Shown here: positions 43,904 to 53,444 of the stretch, one piece after another
Numbering within the stretch: the first letter of the stretch is position 1
Layout: each line of letters opens with the position of its first letter
NCBI RefSeq assembly: GCF_007828865.1
Contig: NZ_VIVK01000002.1
Coordinates: forward strand, 496,001 to 560,000
DNA from: Kribbella amoyensis
GTDB taxonomy: Bacteria; Actinomycetota; Actinomycetes; Propionibacteriales; Kribbellaceae
Length of the DNA stretch: 64,000 nucleotides
Direction of reading: 5' to 3'
Made by a program: the position numbers and the translations under genes
The notes under the pieces: generated by a model
Database searches by the model: none
Told to the model about the DNA's origin: nothing
What the model saw: only the letters and a program-made list of their open reading frames with translations

Positions 43904-46626
43904 CTACAGGCTGGGTGCTGACCGATTCCCCGACCGCCGAGGCGCTGACGCCGTACGACCTGCGGTGCGAGCACCTGGTCGAGCCGCTCGGTATCGGCTC
44001 CGCGCGGCCGCGGCTGAGCTGGCGGCTCGCCTCGCCGGTGCGCGGTGACCGGCAGGACGCGTTCCGGATCCGGCTGGAGCGCGGTGGCGTCCAGGTCTGG
44101 GACAGCGGCTGGCGGTCCGACGACGCGACGTTCGCTGATCACGGTGGGGCGCCGCTGACCTCGCAGACCGACTACAGCTGGACCGTCGAGGTCCGGGACG
44201 CCGCGGGCGCGGTGACGAGCGCGTCGGCGACCTTCGCCACCGGCATCTTCCACCCCGAGGAGTGGCAGGCGCGCTGGATCGAGCACGACTACGACACCGA
44301 GCCGCCGTTCGAGCCACCGAACGACGAGCGCCGCAAGGTCGAGCCGAGGACGGAACGCTCCGCCACCCTCGCCGCGCCGCGGTACCTGCGTCGCTCGTTC
44401 GACCTGACGGCGCCGGTCACCCGGGCTCGCGTCTACGCCACCGCGCACGGCCTGTACCAGCTGACCGCGAACGGCCACCGCGTCGGCGCCGACGAGCTGA
44501 CCCCCGGCTGGACCGACTACCGCGCCCGGCTGGCCTACCAGACGTACGACGTCACCGAGCTCCTGCAGGAAGGCGAGAACGTCCTCGGCGCGGTCATCGC
44601 CGAGGGCTGGTGGTCGGGGTACGTCGGCTGGGACACCCGGAGCCAGGCGCACCACTACGGCAAGAAGCCTCAGTTGTTCGCCCAGCTGGTCGTCGACCAC
44701 GCCGACGGCAGCCAGACGATCATCGGCACCGACGCGCGCTGGATCGAGCGGACCGGGCCGCTGCGGTTCGCGGACCTGCTGATGGGGGAGTCGTACGACG
44801 CGCGGCTGGAGCTCGGTGACTGGGCCAGCCCGGGGTACGAGCTCGGGACCGGCTGGGAACCGGCCGGTGAGGTCGGGTCCGACGTGTCCACCCTGGTTGC
44901 CGCGAGCACCGAACCGGTCCGGGTGACCGAGGACGTGGCGGCCGTGTCGGTGGACCGGCGCGAGCCCGGCCGGTACGTCGTCGATCTCGGGCAGAACCTG
45001 GCCGGCCGGATCAGGCTGCGCGTTCGCGGTGCGGCCGAGGGTGACCGGATCCGGCTCCGGCACGCGGAGATGCTGCAGTCCGACGGCGAGGTGTACACCG
45101 CGAACCTGCGGACCGCCGACGCGACCGACTACTTCGTCAGCGCCGGCGCCGGTGAGGAGATCTTCGAGCCCGCGTTCACCGTGCACGGGTTCCGGTACGT
45201 CGAGATCGCCGGGTACCCGGGTGAGCTCACCGTGGCCGACGTGACCGGGCGGGTGCTGCACTCCGACACCGCGGTCGCCGGCCGGTTCGAGTGTTCCGAT
45301 GCCGGGGTCAACCAGCTGCTCAGCAACGTCCGCTGGGGCCAGCGCGGCAACTTCGTCAGCGTGCCCACCGACTGCCCGCAGCGGGACGAGCGCCTCGGCT
45401 GGACCGCCGACGCGCAGATCTTCCTGCCCACCGCCGCGTACCAGGCCGACGTGCACACGTTCTTCGCGAATTGGCTCCAGGACCTCGCGGTCGCGCAGAC
45501 CCCGGACGGCGCCGTCCCCGACGTGATCCCGCACCTGATCACCGGCCGCCACGGCACACCCGCGTGGTCCGACGCGGCCACGATCGTGCCGTGGACGCTG
45601 TACCGCAGCTACGGCGACGAGCGCGTGCTCCGGCAGGCCTGGTCGTCGATGCGGAGCTGGGTGGACTTCGTGCACCGGGCCAACCCCGACCTGATCTGGC
45701 GCAACCGCACCGGTGGTCACTACGGCGACTGGCTGCAGGTCGACGTGGTCACCGACCGGGACGTGCTGGCCACCGCGTACTTCGCCCGCAGCGCGGAGTT
45801 CACCGCCTCGGCGGCACGGGTGCTCGGACTTGAGGACGAGGCGAAGAAGTACGGCGACCTGCGGGACCGGATCGCGGCGGCGTTCGTGGCCGAGTTCGTG
45901 GATGCCGAGGGCAAGGTCCGCGGCGACACCCAGACCGGGTACCTGCTGCCGCTGGCGTACCGGTTGTTGCCGGCCGACCTGGAGCAGGAGGCGGTCAAGC
46001 ACCTCGTCGCCGACCTGGAACGCCGGGGCCGCTCGCTGACCACCGGATTCGCCGGGGTCGCGCTGCTCTGCCCGATCCTGGCCGAGTACGGCCAGCTGGA
46101 ACTGGCGTACGACCTGCTGCACGACGACCGGTACCCGTCCTGGGGGTACTCGATCCGGCACGGCGCGACGACGGTCTGGGAGCGCTGGGACGGCTGGACC
46201 GAGGAGAAGGGGTTCGGTCCGGTCGCGATGAACTCCTTCAATCACTACTCGCTCGGCTCGGTCGGCGAGTGGCTGTACTCCGACGTCGCCGGGATCGCCC
46301 AGGCGCCGTCGTCGGTCGCCTTCCGGGACCTGGTGATCCGCCCCCGTCCGGGTGGCCGGCTCACCTGGGCGCAGGCGGCGTACGACACCCCGTCGGGCCG
46401 GGTCACCACCCACTGGGAGACCGCGGACGGCCGGCTCGGTCTCGACGTCGAGGTACCGCCCGGCACGACCGCGACCGTGCACGTCCCGACCAACGACCCG
46501 GCGTCGGTCCAGGAGTCCGGCCGCCCGGTCGCGGAGCAGGACGGAATCGAGGTCGTCGGCCCGGCCGACGGCGTCCTGGTCTGCCGCATCCCCTCCGGCC
46601 GCTACACCTTCACCGCCGACCACTAA
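43900..46626 (+). CDS. GH78 alpha-L-rhamnosidase
   Basis: The protein has 908 residues and no signal peptide. Beta-sandwich N-terminal domains (RWIEHDY; ARVYATAHGLYQLTANGHRVG) precede an (alpha/alpha)6 barrel and a C-terminal beta-sandwich with GRLTWAQAAYDTPSG. The catalytic acid region is FVSVPTDCPQRDERLGWTAD and the second catalytic Glu is in TVWERWDGWTEEKGF, both typical of GH78. It removes terminal alpha-L-rhamnose in the cytoplasm, fitting RG-I backbones or RG-II side chains. The GTG at 43900 overlaps the previous stop (GTGA), so it is translated together with the GH127-like protein. Confidence 0.92.
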   Translation: MTTGWVLTDSPTAEALTPYDLRCEHLVEPLGIGSARPRLSWRLASPVRGDRQDAFRIRLERGGVQVWDSGWRSDDATFADHGGAPLTSQTDYSWTVEVRDAAGAVTSASATFATGIFHPEEWQARWIEHDYDTEPPFEPPNDERRKVEPRTERSATLAAPRYLRRSFDLTAPVTRARVYATAHGLYQLTANGHRVGADELTPGWTDYRARLAYQTYDVTELLQEGENVLGAVIAEGWWSGYVGWDTRSQAHHYGKKPQLFAQLVVDHADGSQTIIGTDARWIERTGPLRFADLLMGESYDARLELGDWASPGYELGTGWEPAGEVGSDVSTLVAASTEPVRVTEDVAAVSVDRREPGRYVVDLGQNLAGRIRLRVRGAAEGDRIRLRHAEMLQSDGEVYTANLRTADATDYFVSAGAGEEIFEPAFTVHGFRYVEIAGYPGELTVADVTGRVLHSDTAVAGRFECSDAGVNQLLSNVRWGQRGNFVSVPTDCPQRDERLGWTADAQIFLPTAAYQADVHTFFANWLQDLAVAQTPDGAVPDVIPHLITGRHGTPAWSDAATIVPWTLYRSYGDERVLRQAWSSMRSWVDFVHRANPDLIWRNRTGGHYGDWLQVDVVTDRDVLATAYFARSAEFTASAARVLGLEDEAKKYGDLRDRIAAAFVAEFVDAEGKVRGDTQTGYLLPLAYRLLPADLEQEAVKHLVADLERRGRSLTTGFAGVALLCPILAEYGQLELAYDLLHDDRYPSWGYSIRHGATTVWERWDGWTEEKGFGPVAMNSFNHYSLGSVGEWLYSDVAGIAQAPSSVAFRDLVIRPRPGGRLTWAQAAYDTPSGRVTTHWETADGRLGLDVEVPPGTTATVHVPTNDPASVQESGRPVAEQDGIEVVGPADGVLVCRIPSGRYTFTADH

Positions 46627-46688
46627 CCCCCGCCCCCGACCACCCGCACCCGACCGCCCACGGGTCGCGCGCGAAGTACCCACTGCCG

Positions 46689-46740
46689 GGTTGTTGAGCC
46701 GCTGGCGGGTTGTAGCGCGCTAGTGGCCCAACAACCTGCC
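46689..46740. terminator. Bidirectional dyad between the convergent GH78 and LacI genes
   Basis: GGTTGTTG (46689-46696) pairs with CAACAACC (46729-46736), extendable with one mismatch to about 12 bp. The loop holds a perfect 10-bp palindrome, TAGCGCGCTA (46713-46722). The element lies in the 196-base gap between the two convergent genes. Confidence 0.55.
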
Positions 46741-46822
46741 ATTGGGCGCGGGATCGGCTGTGGAGTGCGGCGGCCGAGGGCGAGCGGGGTTGCTGAGGGG
46801 TGTGGGCGTTCGGCGGCGGGGT

Positions 46823-47857
46823 TCAGCGTTTGGTGGCGCGGCGACGTTTGCGCGGGGCGGGGCCGGTGGAGCCGCGGACGACGAGGCTGCCGGACAGGTG
46901 GACGACCCCCGCCCCCGGGTCGCTGGTGAACTTCTGCCACGCCAGCCGGCCAAGGTCGACCGTGGAGACGGCGAACGTGGTCAGCCCGGGATCGGTGTGC
47001 GCGCTCATCGGCGCGTCGTCGATCCCGATCAGCGAGAGCTCACCGGGGACGTCGATGCCCAGCTCGCGCAAGCGGGTGAAGACGCCCAGCGCGACGTGGT
47101 CGTTGAAGGCGATCACCGCGGTCGGCTGGTGCTTCAGCGCCTCGTCGGCGGTCGCGTACCCGTCCTGCATCGCCGAGCCGCACGGGATCGGGATCACCGT
47201 CTGGCCCAGCGCCTCGGCGGTCCGGAACCCGCGCTGGCGCTGCCGGTCCGACCACGCGTTCGGCGGTCCTTCGAGGTACACGATCCGCTCGTGCCCGAAG
47301 CCGGCGAGATGCTCGCACAGCACCTTGACGCCCTCGGAGTAGTCGACCACGACCGCGCCGATCGACGGGTGCCGCAGGACGCGGTTGATCAGCACCAGCG
47401 AGCGACTCGCCGCGGCGACCTCCTTGAGCCGCGGCGTACTCATCCGGGGTGCGCAGAGCAGCAGACCGTCGACCCAGCGGGCCAGCTCGAGTGCGGATCG
47501 GTACTCGCGCTCCGGGTCCTCGTCGGTGCCGGCGACCAGCGTGTGGTGCCCGACCTCGGCGGCCTCCGCGGCGACCCCCTTCAGGATCTCCGCGAAGTAC
47601 GGGTTGCCCAGGTCCGGCGCCACCACGCCGATCGTCTGGCTCCGGCCGCGCAGCAGCGTCTGGGCGGCCGGGTTCGGCCGGTAGCCGACCTCGCGGGCGG
47701 CGGCGCGGACCCGGTCGGTGACCTCGGTGGAGACCGGTTTGCCGCCACTCATCACCCGCGAGACCGTGGCCGTGGACACCGCGGCGATCCGGGCCACGTC
47801 GTGGATCGTGGCCCGGCCCGCGGACGGCGCCGCGCCACCTCTGGACGTCTTGCTCAC
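46823..47857 (-). CDS. LacI-family transcriptional regulator
   Basis: The protein has 344 residues. The helix-turn-helix ATIHDVARIAAVSTATVSRV lies at about residues 16-35, followed by hinge GYRPNPAAQTLLRGRSQ and a sensor domain starting TIGVVAPDLGNPYFAEIL. The C-terminal tail is basic (APRKRRRATKR). It lies 40 bases after a secreted GH28 gene on the same strand and is probably cotranscribed. The promoter of that GH28 gene and three others nearby carry AGGwAAAG-GwTTwCCT palindromes, so this is the best candidate to bind them. A 12-bp palindrome, GTCCGGCCGGAC (47874-47885), lies just before its start. Confidence 0.9.
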   Translation of the reverse strand: MSKTSRGGAAPSAGRATIHDVARIAAVSTATVSRVMSGGKPVSTEVTDRVRAAAREVGYRPNPAAQTLLRGRSQTIGVVAPDLGNPYFAEILKGVAAEAAEVGHHTLVAGTDEDPEREYRSALELARWVDGLLLCAPRMSTPRLKEVAAASRSLVLINRVLRHPSIGAVVVDYSEGVKVLCEHLAGFGHERIVYLEGPPNAWSDRQRQRGFRTAEALGQTVIPIPCGSAMQDGYATADEALKHQPTAVIAFNDHVALGVFTRLRELGIDVPGELSLIGIDDAPMSAHTDPGLTTFAVSTVDLGRLAWQKFTSDPGAGVVHLSGSLVVRGSTGPAPRKRRRATKR

Positions 47858-47897
47858 CGAGTCATTGGATCATGTCCGGCCGGACCGGTGGCGCAGG

Positions 47898-49352
47898 TCA
47901 CCGGACCGGTGCGTCCAGCACCAGCGGCTGCCCGTTCTCGGTCACGTCGGTCAGCACCAGCCCGGTGACGTCCTGCACCACCGGTGGCTGGCTGGTGGTG
48001 CCGAAGTCCACGTGCTGCAACCGGACGCCGCTGATCGGCGCGTCCGGGTACCCCTTCAGGTTCAGGCTGCGGCGCGCGGTACCGACGGTCAGGCCGGTCA
48101 CCGCCAGGTCGGAGACGCGGGGGTTGAAGCCGTGCCCGGGGCCTTCCTCGTAGAAGAAGTTGATGTCGATCACCGACGACCCGACCTGGCCGATCCGCAG
48201 CTCCTTGGCGTGGAACTGCTCGATGAACCCGCCGCGGACCGAGTTGGTCTTGAACCGCAGCGCGATGTCGAGGTTCGGGCTGGACAGGTCGCAGTCGCGG
48301 ACGAACACGTTCCGCACCCCGCCGGTCATCTCGCTGCCGATCGTCACGCCGCCGTGCCCGTCGCGCATCGTGCAGCCCTCGATCAGCACGTCCTCGGTGG
48401 GGGTGTTCACCCGTCGGCCGTCGGCGTTCCGGCCGGCCTTGATCGCGATGCAGTCGTCGCCGGTGTCGAACGTGCAATCCCGGATCACCACCATCCGGCA
48501 GGACTCCGGGTTGCAGCCGTCGTTGTTCGGGCCGTGCGACTGGACCGTGACGCCGCGGACCAGGACGGACTCGCTCAGCGTCGGGTGGATCTCCCACATC
48601 GGCGACCGCAGGATCGTGACACCCTCGATCAGCACGTTCCGGCAGCGGTACGGCTCGATGAACGACGGCCGCAGGTACCCGCCCTCGCCGTACTGGCGCT
48701 GCCGGACCGGGACGCCCTGCTCGGCCTGCTCGAACAGCAGCGCGCGGGCCTCGGCCTGGCGGGGCTCACCAGGCTCCCAGCCGTGCGCGGTCTGGCCCTT
48801 CCACGGCCACCAGTGGTCGTCGTCGGCCTGGCCGTCGAGGGTGCCGGTACCCGTGACCGCGATGTTCTCCTGCTCGAACGCGTAGATCAGCGGCGAGTAG
48901 TTGTACAGCTCGACGCCCTCGAACCGGGTCAGCACCAGCGGCAGGTAGTCCGTCGGGTCCGTGCTGAACAGCAGCGTCGCGCCCTCGGACACGTGCAGAT
49001 CCACGTTGCTGAGCAGGTGGATCGGCCCCGTCGGCCAGTTGCCCGCGGGGACGACCACGTGGCCACCCTGAGCGCGGTGGCAGGCAGTGATCGCGGTCGC
49101 GATCGCGTCGGTCGCGTCCTGGCCCGGGACGGCGCCGTAGTCGGTGATGTCGAACCAGCGGCGGGGGAACCGCGGTCCGCGCACCTTCGCCGAGATGTAC
49201 TCGGCCCGCGCCCACGGCGAGGTGGGGCCGTCCGCGGCAGCGGCCTGTGGTGGCGCGCCGACCGCGGCGGCGGTACTGAGGTTCGGTCCCAGCAGGCCGA
49301 AGCCGGCTGCGCCGACTCCGCCGAGGAACAGGCGTCGGGTGGGCTCGGTCAT
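47898..49352 (-). CDS. Secreted GH28 polygalacturonase-family enzyme
   Basis: The protein has 484 residues. A Tat signal (TRRLFLGGVGAAGFGLLG) ends near residue 40. GH28 motifs are HGPNNDG, TGDDCIAIKAG, RDGHGGVTIGS and ALRFKTN, so all four are present with RIK as RFK. It should hydrolyse galacturonan outside the cell. A GAGGAGA ribosome site precedes the ATG. The promoter region overlaps an operator (49399-49411), and the LacI gene follows. Confidence 0.9.
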   Translation of the reverse strand: MTEPTRRLFLGGVGAAGFGLLGPNLSTAAAVGAPPQAAAADGPTSPWARAEYISAKVRGPRFPRRWFDITDYGAVPGQDATDAIATAITACHRAQGGHVVVPAGNWPTGPIHLLSNVDLHVSEGATLLFSTDPTDYLPLVLTRFEGVELYNYSPLIYAFEQENIAVTGTGTLDGQADDDHWWPWKGQTAHGWEPGEPRQAEARALLFEQAEQGVPVRQRQYGEGGYLRPSFIEPYRCRNVLIEGVTILRSPMWEIHPTLSESVLVRGVTVQSHGPNNDGCNPESCRMVVIRDCTFDTGDDCIAIKAGRNADGRRVNTPTEDVLIEGCTMRDGHGGVTIGSEMTGGVRNVFVRDCDLSSPNLDIALRFKTNSVRGGFIEQFHAKELRIGQVGSSVIDINFFYEEGPGHGFNPRVSDLAVTGLTVGTARRSLNLKGYPDAPISGVRLQHVDFGTTSQPPVVQDVTGLVLTDVTENGQPLVLDAPVR

Positions 49353-49398
49353 CGTCGTCTCCTCACCACGGGGGCGGAATCCCTGCTGCTGCAGGGCT

Positions 49399-49438
49399 GC
49401 AAACCTTTTCCTATTTCAGCGGACAACTCCGGGTCAAG
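49399..49438 (-). promoter_or_regulatory. Promoter and operator of the secreted GH28 / LacI unit
   Basis: On the minus strand, TTGACC (49437-49432) is followed after 16-18 bases by an AATAGGAA minus-10-like stretch. GCAAACCTTTTCC (49399-49411) overlaps it and is a weaker member of the AGGwAAAG-GwTTwCCT palindrome family. Confidence 0.5.
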
Positions 49439-49441
49439 GTC

Positions 49442-49491
49442 TTGACGCGCTTCGTTCGCACTGCGACGGTAGCCAGGAAAAGGATTACCTG
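49442..49491 (+). promoter_or_regulatory. Promoter and palindromic operator of the esterase-pectinesterase gene
   Basis: TTGACG (49442-49447) and, 17 bases on, GACGGT (49465-49470) suggest a promoter. CAGGAAAAGGATTACCTG (49474-49491) is an 18-base inverted repeat at the expected start point and belongs to the same family as the sites at 42163, 49399 and 57754. Confidence 0.55.
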
Positions 49492-49539
49492 CCCGCCGCC
49501 CCGGGTTCCTCCGCGGTGGCCTGCGCGAGGGAGACCACC

Positions 49540-52029
49540 GTGCGTCAGCTCCGCCTGTACCTCGTCAGCCTGTGTCTGGCCGCCTGCCTCGCCGCCGGCG
49601 CGCTGACCGTGCCCGCCGCCCAGGCCGCCGGGGCCGCGGCCGCCGCGAACCCGGCCACCTTCGGCCCGTTCGACCCGAGGATCGAGTACCAGGGGCACTG
49701 GGCCAAGGACGACGACCTCGCCACCACGGTGAACTCCGGCTCGTCGCTGCGGTTCCGGTTCACCGGTGGCCAGGTCGGGGCGTGGTTCGAGACGGAGTCG
49801 ATCACCGTCCCGGCGCAGCTGTACATCTCCGTCGACGGCGGCGAACCGAAGCTGGTCAAGGTCGACGAGGAGCACAAGGTCTTCGCCGAGGGCCTCGACC
49901 CGAACGCCATCCACACCGCCGAGATCGCGGTCAAGGACGTCGACGAGTACGAGAACCGGTGGATCACGCCGGTCCAGTCCGGCGTGGTGCTGGCCAAGAT
50001 CGAGCTCGGCCCGGGCGCGAAGCTGGTCCCGCTGCCGTCGATCCCGGACCGGCGGCTGGAGTTCTACGGCGACTCGATCACCCAGGGCGTGATGGCGCTG
50101 TGCCCGCGGCTCGGGATCGACTGCGCCGACGGGACGAAGAGCTACCCGCACCTGGTCGGGAACGCGTTCGGTGCCTCGACGAACCAGGTCGGCTTCGGCA
50201 AGCAGGGCATCATCCAACCCGGCCACGGCAACGTCGGGACGGCGTCGGAGTCGTTCGGCTACCACCTGGCCGGCCTCCCCGCCGAGCCGTTCGACCCGGG
50301 CGCGGTCGTGGTCAACTTCGGTACCAACGACGCGCCGTACCCGAGCGAGGAGTTCGCGCCGAAGTACCTGGCGTACCTGCGGCAGGTCCGGGCGGCGAAC
50401 CCCAAGGCGCTGATCCTCGCGCTGCGGCCGTTCACGGGCACGCACGCGGCCGACATCAAGGCGTCCGTCGAGCAGGCGAGGGACCGGCGGATCGTGTACG
50501 TCGACACCACCGGCTGGTTGGCCCCCGGTGACTACAACGGTGGCTCACACCCGAGCGTCCAGGGTCACCAGGTCGCCTCCGGCAAGCTGATCAAGGTGCT
50601 GGAGAAGCTCACCGGCTGGCGGTCCTCCCGGCCGGGCGACACGGTCTCCCCGAAGCTCGCGCCCCAGGGCGTGGCGGACGCGACGTGTGCGGACACCCCG
50701 CTGCGCCTGACGTTCGACGGGCCGGTCGAGGTCGGCCGGCAGGGCAAGCTGCGGATCCACCGGGCCGGGGGTGAGGTCGTCGACACGATCGACCTCGGCG
50801 ACACCGCGACGTACCAGCGGTACGTCGGGGGCGCCCGCTCCGACTTCGGTGAGCTGCACAAGTGGACGTACCAGCCGGTCGTCGTGGACGGGCGGACGGT
50901 CTCGATCCACCCGCACCAGCGACTCGCGGCCGGCCAGGTGTACTCCGTGACGGTCGACCCCGGGTTCTTCGCCGGGCACCCGGGCATCAGCTCGCCGGTC
51001 GAGTGGATGTTCCGGACCCAGCAGGACCCGAAGGCGGGCACCTCCCGGCTGACCGTCGACGGCCGTGGCGACGCCGACTTCTGCACCGTCCAGGGCGCGG
51101 TCGACTTCGTGGCCGAGGGCAACGACAAGGAGGTCCGGATCGACGTCGCGCCGGGGACGTACCGCGAGCTCGTCTACGTCCCGCAGACCAAGCCGCACGT
51201 CACCATCGTCGGCGCCGGCGCCGGCCGGACCGAGATCAGCTACCCGAACAACAACCTGCTGAACGGCGACTACGCGATGGCGAACGTGCCGATCGAGCAG
51301 GCGTACTGCCCGCGCCGCGTGCTGCCCCAGCCGGACCGGTTCAACTGCTGGCGGGCCTCGTTCGGTGTCGACGCGGACGACTTCTCGATGACCGACGTGA
51401 CGGTCCGCAACCTGACGCCGTACCGGGGCTCGCAGGCCGAGGCGTTCCGCGGCAACGGCGAACGGATCGTGCTCGGCCGGGTCCGCATCCTCGGGTACCA
51501 GGACAGCCTGCGCCTGCAGGGCAAGGGATTCGTGACCGACAGCTACGTCGAGGGTGACGTGGACTTCATCTGGGGCACCGGTGGCGTCTTCGTCCAGGAC
51601 TCCGAGCTGAAGGCCCTGCACGCCGGGTACTACAACCAGGTCCGCAACTCCGACAACGGCCCCGGCAACGTGTTCGTCCGGGTCAAGCTCACCCGTGGCC
51701 CGGACGCGCCCGACGACAGCGTGTTCCTCGGCCGGGTCGAGCTGAGCCGGTTCCCGACCAGCCAGGTGGTCTTCGTCGACTCCGCGATGGACAAGCACGT
51801 GAAGACCGCCGGGTTCCAGGTCACCAGCCCGAACGACTGCGCCGCGGCCGGTCAGCTGCGGTTCTGGGAGTACGGCAGCACCGACCTGGCCGGTCAGCCG
51901 CTCGACACCAGTGGACGGCTCGCGTGTTCCCGCCAGCTCAGCGCCGACGAGGCCGCGCCGTTGCGCGACCCGGCCGCCGTGCTGAGCGGCTGGCACCCCG
52001 TCGTCCCGACTTCCCGCTCCGAAAGGTGA
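49540..52029 (+). CDS. Secreted two-enzyme esterase: SGNH (CE2-like) esterase fused to CE8 pectin methylesterase
   Basis: The protein has 829 residues. A Sec signal (about 1-30) is followed by a jelly-roll (about 38-155), an SGNH esterase (about 170-355) with block I FYGDSITQG, block III NFGTNDA (261-264) and the Asp/His end GGSHPSVQG (H337), a linker with Ig-like character (about 370-495), and a CE8 pectinesterase (about 500-800) with D655 in YQDSL and nucleophile D675 in DVDFIWGTGG. It would remove acetyl (inferred) and methyl esters from pectin, opening it to lyase and polygalacturonases. GTG 49540 has GAGGGAGA in front. The alpha/beta hydrolase gene follows after 4 bases. Confidence 0.87.
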   Translation: MRQLRLYLVSLCLAACLAAGALTVPAAQAAGAAAAANPATFGPFDPRIEYQGHWAKDDDLATTVNSGSSLRFRFTGGQVGAWFETESITVPAQLYISVDGGEPKLVKVDEEHKVFAEGLDPNAIHTAEIAVKDVDEYENRWITPVQSGVVLAKIELGPGAKLVPLPSIPDRRLEFYGDSITQGVMALCPRLGIDCADGTKSYPHLVGNAFGASTNQVGFGKQGIIQPGHGNVGTASESFGYHLAGLPAEPFDPGAVVVNFGTNDAPYPSEEFAPKYLAYLRQVRAANPKALILALRPFTGTHAADIKASVEQARDRRIVYVDTTGWLAPGDYNGGSHPSVQGHQVASGKLIKVLEKLTGWRSSRPGDTVSPKLAPQGVADATCADTPLRLTFDGPVEVGRQGKLRIHRAGGEVVDTIDLGDTATYQRYVGGARSDFGELHKWTYQPVVVDGRTVSIHPHQRLAAGQVYSVTVDPGFFAGHPGISSPVEWMFRTQQDPKAGTSRLTVDGRGDADFCTVQGAVDFVAEGNDKEVRIDVAPGTYRELVYVPQTKPHVTIVGAGAGRTEISYPNNNLLNGDYAMANVPIEQAYCPRRVLPQPDRFNCWRASFGVDADDFSMTDVTVRNLTPYRGSQAEAFRGNGERIVLGRVRILGYQDSLRLQGKGFVTDSYVEGDVDFIWGTGGVFVQDSELKALHAGYYNQVRNSDNGPGNVFVRVKLTRGPDAPDDSVFLGRVELSRFPTSQVVFVDSAMDKHVKTAGFQVTSPNDCAAAGQLRFWEYGSTDLAGQPLDTSGRLACSRQLSADEAAPLRDPAAVLSGWHPVVPTSRSER

Positions 52030-52033
52030 AACG

Positions 52034-53296
52034 ATGTCCGCAATGAAGCGCAGGTCCGTGCTTGGTGCTTTCGGCACCCTGGCGGCGACCACTGCCACCG
52101 GCTGGACCGCGACCGCGGCCGCCGCCGGGACCCCGACCGACGCGGGAGGCGCTGTGACCGAGACTCCGAACGGTGCCCGCCCGCAGCCGGCGCCGCGTCC
52201 GGTCGCGCCGGTGAACGCCGAGATCGCGGCCGCGCACACCGCGGCGTACAAGACGCTGCCGCAGGTCGTGGTCGGCGTCGACGTGGAGGATCTGATGAAG
52301 ATCCACACTGCCGAGGACGCCGAGGCGCTGCGCCCGCAGCTGGTCGCGCAGGTGTGGAAGGACACCGGCGTCCTGCCGACCGGGTTGCCGACCGTCCACC
52401 GTGACGTCGGGACGCCGGCCGAGCTGCCCGCGTTCACCGGCGTCCGCCGGTACGACAAGCTCGAGGTGGCGATGCGGTTCGGGTACGTCGCGACGGTGTT
52501 CCTGGTGGAGCCGGTGCAGCGGACCCATCGCCGGATCGCGTTCTACCACAACGGTCACGGCGAACCGCTGGACACGTTGCAGCGGACCACGCAGGGCCTG
52601 CTCGACCACGGGTACACGGTGTTGTTGTTCGCGATGCCGTTCTACCACTGGAACCCGAAGACCCTGCAGGACCCGGCGGATCCCACCGTCCAGCAGCAGC
52701 CCTCGCACAACGACCTGAACCTGTGGGAGTCCGCGGAGTACTCGCCGCTGGCGTTGTTCCTCGAGCCGCTGGCGGTGGCGATGAACCACGTGCAGGCGAC
52801 CGAGCGGCCGTCCTCGGTGCAGATGATCGGGCTGTCCGGCGGTGGCTGGGCGACCACGATCTACCCGGCCCTGGATCCGCGGATCACCCGGTCGTACCCG
52901 ACCGCCGGCTCGCTGCCGTTCTTCGTCCGGCCCGGGTCGCCGAAGCCGAGCCCGACCCGTGGTGACTGGGAACAGCGGCAGGACAAGCAGCCTGGGTTCT
53001 ACGGGCTGGCGGACTTCCCGGACATCTACGCCCTCGCCGCCGTCGGGAAGAACCGGCGGCAGGTCCAGATCCTCAACCGCTTCGACGAGTGCTGCTTCAA
53101 CGGTGTCGGGCACCGCAGCTACGAGGCCGCGGTCCGGCAGCGCATCGCGGTGATCGGGACCGATGCCACCAGCAACGAGGCGAACGGGCACTGGGAGCTG
53201 CTCGAGGACGCCACCCACGGCGACCACACGATCAGCCCGTACGCGCTGTCGGTGATCCTCTGGGACCTCGACGAGCACTGCGCCCACCTTCCCTGA
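52034..53296 (+). CDS. Secreted alpha/beta hydrolase, probable esterase
   Basis: The 420-residue protein has a Tat-like N-terminus (KRRSVLGAFGTLAATTATG). The nucleophile elbow is IGLSGGGWATT, with Ser in Gly-x-Ser-x-Gly, and a late His is in EDATHGDHT. FYHNGHGEP could form the oxyanion region. It is in one operon with the SGNH-pectinesterase, with GAAAGGTG just before the ATG (52034; 52043 is also possible). Removal of acetyl, methyl or feruloyl esters from pectin is likely, but the substrate is not shown by sequence. Confidence 0.75.
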   Translation: MSAMKRRSVLGAFGTLAATTATGWTATAAAAGTPTDAGGAVTETPNGARPQPAPRPVAPVNAEIAAAHTAAYKTLPQVVVGVDVEDLMKIHTAEDAEALRPQLVAQVWKDTGVLPTGLPTVHRDVGTPAELPAFTGVRRYDKLEVAMRFGYVATVFLVEPVQRTHRRIAFYHNGHGEPLDTLQRTTQGLLDHGYTVLLFAMPFYHWNPKTLQDPADPTVQQQPSHNDLNLWESAEYSPLALFLEPLAVAMNHVQATERPSSVQMIGLSGGGWATTIYPALDPRITRSYPTAGSLPFFVRPGSPKPSPTRGDWEQRQDKQPGFYGLADFPDIYALAAVGKNRRQVQILNRFDECCFNGVGHRSYEAAVRQRIAVIGTDATSNEANGHWELLEDATHGDHTISPYALSVILWDLDEHCAHLP

Positions 53297-53322
53297 GCTC
53301 ACCCCCTTGGGTCCGGGGTGAA

Positions 53323-53366
53323 CCGGCCGCGGGCGCTGCCGCTTCAGCACGCCGTCCCGCGGCCGG
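53323..53366. terminator. Stem-loop after the alpha/beta hydrolase gene
   Basis: CCGGCCGCGGG (53323-53333) pairs perfectly with 53356-53366 around a 22-base loop, 26 bases after the stop codon. Confidence 0.65.
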
Positions 53367-53378
53367 CGTGAACACCGA

Positions 53379-53420
53379 CCGGGGACCTCGGACAGGAAAT
53401 ACCCTGTTCGAGATCCCCGG
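53379..53420. terminator. Long bidirectional hairpin before the GH28 operon end
   Basis: Bases 53379-53396 pair with 53403-53420 around a 6-base loop: an 18-bp stem with one mismatch and one G-U pair. It sits 24 bases beyond the stop of the GH28 gene on the minus strand and in tandem with the hairpin at 53323, so it probably ends both convergent messages. Confidence 0.7.
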
Positions 53421-53444
53421 TAGGTGATCAAGGTGGACCGAGCG

